Shown piece after piece: positions 7,376-14,094 of a stretch of DNA of 14,094 bases; the stretch's first letter is position 1, and the number at the start of each line of letters is the position of its first letter. Location: positions 1 through 14,094 of the forward strand of contig JABGPV010000133.1 of NCBI GenBank assembly GCA_018644785.1, given 5' to 3'. A program made the translations under genes and the position numbers. The notes under the pieces were generated by a model that saw only the letters and a program-made list of their open reading frames with translations, searched no databases and was not told where the DNA came from. The stretch comes from Deltaproteobacteria bacterium (GTDB lineage Bacteria; Desulfobacterota; DSM-4660; Desulfatiglandales; Desulfatiglandaceae).

Positions 7376-7828
7376 CTATTCATAGTTTTTTAACACGTCG
7401 GAGGTTTCGCCCGGCGTCATTTTACCATGGGTTTTCCCATCGATTTCCAACACAGGTCCCAAAGCACAGCAGCCGAGACAGTTCACAACCTCCAGGCTGA
7501 ATTTCAGATCCAGGTCCGTTTCGCCGGGTTTAATGCCCGTCTGGTCCTGCACCGTGTCGAGAATACGACTGGCGCCACGAACATGACAAGCGGTACCCAC
7601 ACAGATGTGGATGCCGTGACGCCCCTTGGGAATCAGGCTGAAAGCCTTATAAAAGGTTGCGATATGCAGTATCCGGGCTAAAGGAACGTCCAGCCTTTCG
7701 CTGATCCTGTCCAGGGTTTCCTTGGGAAGCCAATTGTTTTCGCTCTGAACCTCAAGCATGACTTGAATCAACGAACTGGCCTCAGCCTGATGTTTATCAA
7801 TGATTTGATCAATTCTACCGTTATCCAT
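7376..7828 (-). CDS. bamG: BamG, NuoE-like [2Fe-2S] subunit
   Basis: This 150-residue NuoE-type protein has an N-terminal helical bundle followed by a thioredoxin-like fold holding a [2Fe-2S] cluster by C76, C81 (CVGTAC), C117 and C121 (CLGCC). It is the usual partner of NuoF-like proteins and is expected to sit beside the FMN of BamH. I chose the ATG at 7826-7828, giving MDNGRIDQIIDKH. It has AAGG-like and GGAG sequences upstream and leaves a 22-base gap after the bamF stop. An earlier in-frame ATG at 7882 would add 18 basic residues and overlap the bamF 3' end, so it is less likely. The neighbours are bamF and bamH on the same strand. Confidence 0.9.
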   Translation of the reverse strand: MDNGRIDQIIDKHQAEASSLIQVMLEVQSENNWLPKETLDRISERLDVPLARILHIATFYKAFSLIPKGRHGIHICVGTACHVRGASRILDTVQDQTGIKPGETDLDLKFSLEVVNCLGCCALGPVLEIDGKTHGKMTPGETSDVLKNYE

Positions 7829-7850
7829 AGACCTTTGTCCTAATCTCCTA

Positions 7851-8618
7851 CTACGCGAGGGCGTAGCATTGGGTGCTTTCATCGTACTTGACGAGGCCCT
7901 GCCGTGATGAACTATTGATGTATTTTGCTATTTCAGACGGATTCAGGGCTAATTCCTCGGCGATTTCACCCGTAGAGAGGGATTTTTCCTTCAGGAGTGA
8001 CATCATCTGGCTGATGGCCAGTTGATCACCAATTAATTTTTCAAATAAGCCGTCAAATTCGTCACTTGCGAAAAATTCATGATACGCTTCTTCGGATTTA
8101 GACGGTATTCTAAGCCGCTCCCTTTCCACCAACTTAATATAGGGGACCAGTTTCCTGGCGGCTTTAAGTTTGGAATCCAGATCCTCTGCGTTCATGCCTT
8201 CGCTCTTGCCCAGTGGCCCCAACGCCTTCACCTGTCGGGTGAAATCGTTGGTAACGTCGGCCAAAAGGCCCCCATCTGCACCGGACATAAATTCGATTCT
8301 TAACCTTTCAGGGTTCAGGCCGATGCGTGCCATTATTTTTTTGCACAGGTGTACATTGGCCAATGCATCGTAATTTCCATGTGTTACATAGTTGCACTCA
8401 TCTAACTTGCAACCCCCAACAAACACGCCGTCTTGGCCATTTGAGAAGGCTCTGAGCAAGAATTCCAGGTCCACTCTGCCGGAACACATCACCCGAATAA
8501 GCCTCATTTCATTCGTATATTGCAGTCTGGAAACTCCAGCCAGGTCAGCAGCACCGTACGCTCACCAGTGACATACAAAACCGAGTATTCTTGGTTTAAA
8601 TTCAAACCCTGCGCTCAT
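7851..8618 (-). CDS. bamF: BamF, MvhD-like selenoprotein (in-frame UGA = Sec19)
   Basis: The gene starts at ATG 8616-8618, not at the internal ATG at 8507 that a standard caller would choose. The full protein has 255 residues and begins MSAGFEFKPRILGFVCHW, then UGA (8562-8564), then AYGAADLAGVSRLQY. This is the conserved N-terminus of MvhD-type hydrogenase delta subunits, where relatives have Cys at the UGA (C-x2-C becomes C16-x2-U19). Other conserved cysteines are 45 (RVMCSGRV), 70, 75 (GGCKLDEC) and 92, which in MvhD serve a [2Fe-2S] cluster. BamF should pass electrons between the NuoEFG-like part and BamE, as MvhD does for HdrA. After the MvhD domain (to about 140) come a helical linker and a winged-helix-like end (about 205-255). 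A Sec-containing BamF is known from Geobacter metallireducens. Confidence 0.9.
8527..8539 (-). promoter_or_regulatory. SECIS-like hairpin of bamF
   Basis: On the minus-strand mRNA CUGGA-GUU-UCCAG forms a perfect five-base stem with a GUU loop. The first loop base G lies 28 bases after the UGA at 8562-8564, inside the 16-37 base window reported for bacterial SECIS elements, which require a G at the start of a small apical loop. It lies within the coding sequence, as expected in bacteria. Confidence 0.65.
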
Positions 8619-8623
8619 TCGTT

Positions 8624-8631
8624 CTCACCTC
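8624..8631 (-). promoter_or_regulatory. Ribosome binding site that fixes the bamF start
   Basis: GAGGTGAG lies five bases before the ATG at 8616-8618. An in-frame TGA (8625-8627) just upstream excludes any longer start. This site supports the selenocysteine reading, since the internal ATG at 8507 has no comparable signal and would lose the conserved N-terminus. Confidence 0.75.
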
Positions 8632-8668
8632 ATTGGATTGACTTTTTACTGAGATTGTTTCTTTTCTT

Positions 8669-8717
8669 AACTTAAAACCTAAAACTTAAAACTTAAAACT
8701 GCGGCTTGCCGCTTTAG
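8669..8717 (-). repeat. 49-bp intergenic repeat, copy 1 (end of bamE)
   Basis: This copy differs from the one at 13151-13199 by a single base. Read on the minus strand it begins with the bamE stop codon (C-TAA), continues with the GC-rich inverted repeat GCGGCAAGCCGC, and then has about 34 bases of a TTTTAAG/TTTTAGG tandem motif. It fills much of the 95-base bamE-bamF gap. It may be a dispersed REP-like element or a weak hairpin for mRNA 3'-end stability; no transposase is present. Confidence 0.9.
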
Positions 8718-11700
8718 ACATCTCCAACTGCCATATCCATTTGTTCTATGATCTCTTCCTCTGTGACCGCCGCATCAATTTGGCCAAAGAGTTCTTCATC
8801 GGTAAAGTGCTTCAGGACAATGGCATTGGTCGGGCATTTTGCATTGCAGACCCCGTCACCTTTGCAGAGAACCGGATTAACCCAGGCCTTTCTACCTTGT
8901 GGTGTCTCGCGAAACTCGATGGCACCATAGGTACATGCCGTAATACATGCCCCGCACGATATACAATCGTTGTCATTGACTTCGCAGACAGAGCCCGAGG
9001 CAACGACCGTATCATTTGACAGAAGCGTCAAGACCCTGCCGGCAGCGCCATAAGCCTGGTTGATTGATTCTTTTATATGCTTGGGATAGTGGGCTGTTCC
9101 ACAGAGATAGACGCCGTCAGCAGCAAACTCGACCGGTTTTAATTTGACATGGGCTTCTTTAAAGAACTGATCCGGGCTCAAAGTTACCTTGAAGTGTCCG
9201 GCGATCTCCTGGGTCGATGCGGACGGAATCACAGCGGCAGCCAGAGAAAGCACATCCGCATCTATGGCAATCTTCTGATCCAGGACGGGATCCGTCACGG
9301 CAACCCTTATGACAGGTCTGCCTTCGGCGGTGGTCGCTTCCACCCGGGGCTTGTCATCGGGATCATAGCGGATGAATTTGACATCTTTCTCAGATGCTTC
9401 CCGGTAATAATCCTCGCTGAACCCGTATGTTCTCATATCCCTGAAGAGGATGTATATATCCATTTCGGGATTCACCTTTTTCAGATTCAGGGCGTTTTTG
9501 ATGGCATGGGTACAACAGACCCGGCTGCAGTAATTTCTGTCCTCATTTCTGCAGCCGACGCATTGGATCATTACCAGGCTCTGAGCATTAACAACACTTT
9601 CTTCCCCTTTGGCGATCTGCTCTCCCAACTCAAGGTGGGTGAGCACCTTCTCATCTTCTCCATAGAGGTATTCGGTCGGCGTATACACATCCGCACCGAT
9701 GGCAATGACGGATGCGCCATGTTTGATCTCTTTGACCCCGCCTTCAGCTTCCACCGTGGTGATGAAATTCCCCACATACCCGGAGACGTCCGTGATGGTG
9801 GCCCCATGGGACACATGTATCATGGGGTTGTTATAAACCGAACGGATCAGATCATTCAGATATGCCTGAACATCCATTCCTTCAAGTGTTGCGGGAAGTC
9901 GACGTGCCATCCCTCCGAGTTCTTTATCTTTTTCGATCAGGTAAACGTCATGGTCCTGGTTGGCTATGGAAAGCGCACAGGTCATGCCGGCGATACCGCC
10001 GCCAACCACCAGGGCGGCCCTGTTTACGGGCAGATCAAATTCCTGTAACGGTTCCAGATAGCACGCCCGTGCCACACTCATGCGGACGATATCCTGCGCC
10101 TTCCGGGTGGCTTCTTCCTTCTGCTTGGAATGGACCCAGGAACAATGTTCCCTGATATTGGCCATTTCGCAGTAATACTGGTTCAGTCCCGCCTCCCGGA
10201 GGGTGTCTCGGAATAACGGTTCCAGGGTCCTGGGGGAGCACGCCGCAATCACCACGCGATTGAATCCCTCTTCCACTGCCAGATCCGTTATTTCCTTGGC
10301 GGAATTGGTCGCGCATGAAAAAAGCTGTTCCTGGGCGTAGACAACATTGGGCAGGGTTTTGGCATATTCAACCGTGTCGGGAACATTCACGACACTGCCG
10401 ATATTGGCCCCGCAATGGCACACAAAGACGCCGATCTTGGGATCCTCCCGGGAGACATCCCTTTCGGCTGGATATATCCTTTCTTCAGCCAGCTTGTCCC
10501 GTCTGTAGTCGAGGAATTCACCCGCCTGAGCGCCGGCCCCGCTGGCGGTAAAGACCGACTCGGGGATATCTGTGGGACCCTGGAAGGCACCGCTGACAAA
10601 GATTCCGGGCCGGGTCGTTTCAATGGGATTGGTTTGTGTGGTCTCGCAGAAACCGTGCGAATCGAGTTCAATTCCAAACTTTCCCGCCAGTTCCTGATTA
10701 TGGCCGGGAGGGTTCAATCCAACGGACAATACCACCATGTCGAATTCTTCTTCTTTTACCCCTTCGTCGGTGGTCGCATATCTTAAAAAGACATTCTTGC
10801 TTTCCGGATCCTCTCTGACAATTGAGGCATAGCTTCTGATGAATTCGACCCCGGGAAGTTGTTCCGCTCTCTGATAATATCGTTCAAAGTCCTTGCCGAA
10901 AGAACGGATATCATTATGGAATATGGTACACTTTGCTTCGAAGTCGTGATCCTTTGTCAGAATCACCTGTTTCTGGGTGTAGGTGCAGCACACGCCTGAG
11001 CAATAACTGTTATCGCCAGGCGTCACCCGCCTGGAACCGACACATTGAATCCAGGCCAGTTTTTTGGGATGTTGCTTGTCGGTAGCGCGGAGCACCTGCC
11101 CCTCATGCGGGCCTGTAGAGGATAACAGCCGCTCATAGTCCATGCTGGTAACGACGTTTTCGAACTCCCGGTAGCGATATTCGTCCTTCACTTCAGGGTT
11201 ATACGGTTTTATTCCGGAGGAGAGGATGATGGCGCCCACGTTAACGTCAAGCTTTTTGGCGGTCTGATTCAGATCTATGGCATCATTCTGACAGACGCCT
11301 TCGCAAATCTTACATTTCTTCTCTTTCAGGTAGATACAACTTTCATCAATGTACGAAATAAGGGGAATGGCCTGGGAGAAGTAGACATGGACCGCTTTAT
11401 TCTGCGAAATTTCCTGATTGAATTTATCAGGGTATTCCACCGGGCAGTACTCGACGCAGGTGGTGCAGCCGGTGCATTTGTCTTCTATGATGTATCTGGG
11501 TTTTCTAACCAGCGTTACCTGAAAGTCTCCCGCCTTTCCCTCTACACGGTCAACTTCAGTATACGTCAGGACCTCTATGTTTGGATGCCGGCCGACCTCG
11601 ACCAGTTTGGGTGAAAGTATTCACATGGAGCAGTCATTGGTGGGAAAGGTTTTGTCAAGCTGGGCCATATGCCCCCCGATGCTCGGCGCCTCCTCAACCA

Positions 11701-11836
11701 GGTAAACCTTAAAACCCGCAGTGGCAAGATCCAACGATGCCTGAATCCCGCTGATGCCGCCGCCGACGACCATCACATCGCCGAATTTATTGTCCGTGAA
11801 ACTGCTGCAAAGCTGTTCAATCTGTTCTTTTTCCAA
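8714..11836 (-). CDS. bamE: BamE, tandem HdrA-like selenoprotein (in-frame UGA = Sec72)
   Basis: One 1040-residue protein is encoded across a UGA at 11621-11623. Residues 1-71 contain the FAD loop [19 protein letters not shown] and end in TFPTNDCSM. The UGA then stands where HdrA relatives have Cys, and the frame continues [19 protein letters not shown] through [12 protein letters not shown] into the rest of the protein. The first HdrA-like module also holds [10 protein letters not shown] second, complete HdrA module starts at about residue 467 (IGVFVCHCG), with a second FAD loop ([13 protein letters not shown], about 610-622) and [19 protein letters not shown]. The C-terminal ferredoxin part has C958/961/964/968; its second motif reads [12 protein letters not shown] with Asp in place of one Cys. 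HdrA flavins perform electron bifurcation in methanogens. A TTG start at 11834-11836 follows AAGGA by nine bases. Confidence 0.92.
11588..11605 (-). promoter_or_regulatory. SECIS-like hairpin of bamE
   Basis: On the minus-strand mRNA CUGGUC pairs with GGCCGG (six pairs, two of them G-U) around a GAGGUC loop. The stem begins 15 bases after the UGA at 11621-11623, and the loop begins at base 22. The AGGUC in the loop resembles that of the E. coli fdhF SECIS, which SelB recognises. The hairpin lies within coding sequence whose translation (KLVEVGRH) is conserved. Confidence 0.7.
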
Positions 11837-11872
11837 TTCTTTATGTCCTTATGAAAAAATTTATAAGGTTCT

Positions 11873-13024
11873 TTATAAAGCTTCCTGAATGATCTCCGTA
11901 ATGTCCCGGATCTCTATTTTCTCGTCCGCACCCATGGTAATCCTGCTGTCCTCAAACATGGTAATGCAGTATGGGCACGACGTCACCAGCAGTTCAGCTC
12001 CGGTCTCAATGGCCTGATCAATTCTGAGGTCGCCGAATCTTTCACCCTTTTGCGTTTCCATCCAGACCCTGCCGCCGCCCCCGCCGCAGCAAAGACTGTC
12101 GATCCGTGTCTCAGACATTTCAATTAACGACAGACCGGGGACCTTCTTCAGGACCTCGCGGGGTTCGTCAAATATGTCGTTATGTCGACCCAGATAACAG
12201 GGATCATGGTAGGTTATTTTCTTTTCAAAGGGCTTGGTGAACTCAAGCCTTCCCGCATTCATCAGCTCAAATAAATATTCGGTGATATGAATCACGTCAA
12301 AATTTACCATGAATTCAGGGTATTCGTTTTTGAAAGTTTCGTAGCAGTGGGGGGAAGAAACGAGGATTTTTTTCACGCCATTATCAATAAATGTCTTGAT
12401 ATTTTCCTTGGCCAGGCGTTTGAACAATTCTTCATCACCGGTCTTTCGGATGCTTTCTCCACAGCAATTTTCCTTTTCACCCAGTATCCCGAATTCCACC
12501 CCCGCGGCGTTGAGAATCTCGGCCGTGGCAATGGCAATCTTTTTTGCTCTCGGGTCGAAACTGGGGTAGCAGCCGGGGAAATAGAGTATTTCCATCTCTT
12601 CGGTGAATGTTTCTACGGATTGACCTTTTGCCCAGTCACCACGGTTTTTTCGGTCTTCACCGAGCGGGTTGCCTTCGCCAATGAGGCTCCCCACCGCAGT
12701 TCGGACAGGCTTCACAGGAGCAGGAAAGACCCCATATTCGGTGGCAACCCTGCGCAAAGCGATACCCGATTCAATCTGTTGTACATCCCTGGGACACTGC
12801 TGAGGGCATCTTCCACAGGTGGTACAAAGCCACATCTCTTCACTTTCAATCTCAGTAAAACCGAACGTCGCCTGTCGGACCAGCTTGCGCATGCTGAAAT
12901 TTCTGACCCGGTTCCACGGACAGACCGTATCGCACAATCCACATTGGAAGCATCTTTTAAAGGCGTCGCCACCGCTCTCTTTGATGACATCAATAATCTC
13001 TTTGTAGTCGGCTACAATCTCCAC
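11873..13024 (-). CDS. bamD: BamD, HdrD-like iron-sulfur subunit with two CCG domains
   Basis: This 383-residue protein has an N-terminal 2[4Fe-4S] ferredoxin domain (C25/28/31/35 and C67/70/73/77) and two cysteine-rich CCG domains. The first uses C152, C187-C188 and C227. The second uses C276, C312-C313 (CCGGGGGR), C350 and C353. In HdrB/HdrD these motifs hold noncubane [4Fe-4S] clusters at the disulfide site. In the Bam complex BamD is thought to link BamE to the BamBC catalytic unit. Start is GTG at 13022-13024 with AAGGA six bases upstream. The 148 bases between the bamC repeat and this start (13025-13150 plus repeat) contain no recognisable gene. No residue loss is seen. Confidence 0.92.
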   Translation of the reverse strand: MEIVADYKEIIDVIKESGGDAFKRCFQCGLCDTVCPWNRVRNFSMRKLVRQATFGFTEIESEEMWLCTTCGRCPQQCPRDVQQIESGIALRRVATEYGVFPAPVKPVRTAVGSLIGEGNPLGEDRKNRGDWAKGQSVETFTEEMEILYFPGCYPSFDPRAKKIAIATAEILNAAGVEFGILGEKENCCGESIRKTGDEELFKRLAKENIKTFIDNGVKKILVSSPHCYETFKNEYPEFMVNFDVIHITEYLFELMNAGRLEFTKPFEKKITYHDPCYLGRHNDIFDEPREVLKKVPGLSLIEMSETRIDSLCCGGGGGRVWMETQKGERFGDLRIDQAIETGAELLVTSCPYCITMFEDSRITMGADEKIEIRDITEIIQEAL

Positions 13025-13150
13025 TGTCTTTCCTTATATTTAGGCTGTTGGGCCTCTTGTTTCGCCCTACGGTATTTTAATGACTTACATATTCTTTTCA
13101 TTTCTTCGAAAAAAATAGTTTCTGTAACAACAGGAATCCATTGGCAGAAG

Positions 13151-13199
13151 AACTTAAAACCTAAAACTTGAAACTTAAAACTGCGGCTTGCCGCTTTAG
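13151..13199 (-). repeat. 49-bp intergenic repeat, copy 2 (end of bamC)
   Basis: This copy has one mismatch in 49 bases to 8669-8717 and the same placement: its C-TAA is the stop codon of bamC, followed by the inverted repeat GCGGCAAGCCGC and the T-rich tandem motif. It starts the unusually long bamC-bamD gap (13025-13195), whose remaining bases hold no gene I recognise. Confidence 0.9.
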
Positions 13200-13735
13200 C
13201 CCTTCTTTGACATGGACATTCGGGCAACGGTCTCCATGATCTTGTCCAGTCCATATTCGTTTGCCAATGCTTCCAACCCGACCTCCATCTCCTCGGGGCT
13301 TTCTTCTTCCTCCACGTCCTCTTCCCGTTCTTCGTAGGTGAGCGCATCCACCAGACACCATTTGACGCACAAAGGCTCGTCTTCGCCTTCGCACATATCG
13401 CATTTCAGGGGAAGGCCTGAATCGGGTTCTTTGAAATCGTCCCTGGAGGGACAAGAAGCCCGGCAGAAGGCACACTCTTCGTATTCTTTTCCATCAATTG
13501 TATATTTGTCTCTGCCCGCACATTCGGCAGCCGTATATTCACCCGCGTAAACCGGAACATATATGTCCTTCATTGGGTGGCGATTCACCTTAATACGAGA
13601 TCTTGCCGGGTTGTTGCTGCTGTATTTGGGGGCTGCGTGAAAGGCGGAGCAGATGACCTCGCAGGCCCTGCAACCATTGCACAGGTCGGCATTTACTTTT
13701 ATGGTTTTAACGACTTTCTTTTTTTTCTCAGCCAC
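13196..13735 (-). CDS. bamC: BamC, ferredoxin-like electron-transfer subunit partnering BamB
   Basis: This 179-residue protein of the four-cluster ferredoxin (NrfC/HycB-like) type accompanies the tungsten subunit. Cysteines fall in the groups C19/22/25/29, C88/91/95 and C112/115/123/127, plus a lone C72, enough for about three [4Fe-4S] clusters. The N-terminus is lysine-rich and the segment after the last cysteine group is very acidic (EEREEDVEEEES, about 135-146). BamBC together reduce benzoyl-CoA to the cyclic dienoyl-CoA; BamC delivers electrons to the tungsten site. GTG start at 13733-13735 with AAGGAGGTG five bases upstream. The bamB stop lies two bases before the start, so the two are tightly linked. 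No Tat or Sec signal is present, in agreement with a cytoplasmic location. Confidence 0.9.
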   Translation of the reverse strand: MAEKKKKVVKTIKVNADLCNGCRACEVICSAFHAAPKYSSNNPARSRIKVNRHPMKDIYVPVYAGEYTAAECAGRDKYTIDGKEYEECAFCRASCPSRDDFKEPDSGLPLKCDMCEGEDEPLCVKWCLVDALTYEEREEDVEEEESPEEMEVGLEALANEYGLDKIMETVARMSMSKKG

Positions 13736-13737
13736 GG

Positions 13738-14094
13738 CTACACCTCCTTGTCCGCAGAGGTTTCTTTGGAAGGTGTATCACCATTATCTTTGTAGATCCC
13801 CCTCTTTTCGAAGTCTTCGGATACGTAATCCAAACCCAGTTCATTTAAAGATTCTTTAGTCGGAATCCCCTGATCATTCCATCCCTTGTATTGGTAATAG
13901 GTATCCAGGAGTTCCTTTTCAAGCTCAGGGAACCTTTTCTTCCAATGGTTCGCAGGGGGTGCATCATCTTTCCGCCTCATGCCCCTTCTGATGTTGATGG
14001 CCCTGACCAGGGTCCGGTATCTCTTGGCAGCCTGGGTCAGTTTTTCTTCGTCCATATCGATGCCCGCGCCTGCCGAGATGAATTTCGGGTAATT
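13738..14094 (-). CDS. bamB: BamB, tungsten-dependent benzoyl-CoA reductase subunit, C-terminal end (5' part outside window)
   Basis: Only the last 118 residues are in the window; the frame is open to the window edge and ends at TAG 13738-13740. The visible part (KFISAGAGIDMDEEKLTQAA, then RTLVRAINIRRGMRRKDDAP) is the typical C-terminus of aldehyde:ferredoxin oxidoreductase-family proteins, followed by HWKKRFPELEKELLDTYYQY and a short hydrophilic tail ending ADKEV. This family binds W-bis-pterin and a [4Fe-4S] cluster, whose ligands lie outside the window. Assignment as BamB rather than another AOR comes from the directly following bamC-bamI order. The ATG at 14055 inside this stretch is internal, not a start. 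Confidence 0.88.
   Translation of the reverse strand, partial: NYPKFISAGAGIDMDEEKLTQAAKRYRTLVRAINIRRGMRRKDDAPPANHWKKRFPELEKELLDTYYQYKGWNDQGIPTKESLNELGLDYVSEDFEKRGIYKDNGDTPSKETSADKEV
13741..13749 (-). promoter_or_regulatory. Strong ribosome binding site of bamC inside the bamB 3' end
   Basis: AAGGAGGTG, a near-perfect Shine-Dalgarno, lies five bases before the bamC GTG and also encodes the last codons of bamB (K-E-V). The strong site probably compensates for the GTG start and couples the levels of the two catalytic subunits. Confidence 0.75.

Noticed and set aside
9149..10048. 299-codon open frame on the plus strand
   Set aside because: It is antisense to bamE with no family signature.
11621..11623. 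UGA in bamE read as a nonsense mutation or frameshift splitting the gene
   Set aside because: Homology continues in the same frame on both sides, the codon replaces a conserved Cys, and a SECIS-like hairpin follows. Selenocysteine explains all three.
12287..13171. 294-codon open frame on the plus strand
   Set aside because: It is antisense to bamD and the following gap, with a composition unlike a real protein.

Overview
The window looks like part of the chromosome of a strictly anaerobic, aromatic-compound-degrading bacterium of the Desulfobacterota (former Deltaproteobacteria), most likely a sulfate reducer of the Desulfobacterales type. The main reason is a nearly complete bam gene cluster for the ATP-independent class II benzoyl-CoA reductase, including two selenocysteine-type UGA readthroughs. 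That combination is typical of this group; the taxonomic assignment is an inference.

Right two thirds (about 4863-14094, all minus strand, transcribed right to left): the 3' end of bamB (tungsten enzyme, cut by the window edge), then bamC, bamD, bamE, bamF, bamG, bamH and bamI. BamB and BamC form the ring-reducing catalytic unit. BamD-BamI form an electron-input module built from heterodisulfide-reductase-like (BamD, BamE), MvhD-like (BamF) and NuoEFG-like (BamG, BamH, BamI) parts. It is thought to drive the very low-potential reduction by flavin-based electron bifurcation. Two genes are misread by ordinary gene callers. bamE (8714-11836) has an in-frame UGA at codon 72, and bamF (7851-8618) has one at codon 19. 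Both UGAs sit where relatives have Cys, both are followed at suitable distance by a bacterial SECIS-like hairpin, and homology runs through both. A 49-bp repeat (48/49 identical) lies exactly over the stop codons of bamC and bamE.

Middle (about 2149-4841, also minus strand): a sigma70-like promoter just after bamI, an iron-sulfur-flavoprotein/NAD(P)H-dependent FMN reductase-like gene, a 59-aa two-helix membrane protein, and two tandem, translationally coupled FdhD-like genes. Both FdhD paralogues lack the CxxC motif of classical FdhD sulfurtransferases. A weak terminator-like hairpin sits at the end.

Left end (1-2109, plus strand, convergent with the rest): the C-terminal part of a LarA/DUF2088-like protein, a degraded N-terminal fragment of a large DEAD/DEAH-type helicase, and an intact RhuM-family gene. 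The last two look like an eroded defence or mobile-island remnant. I saw no tRNA, rRNA, CRISPR array or insertion sequence.
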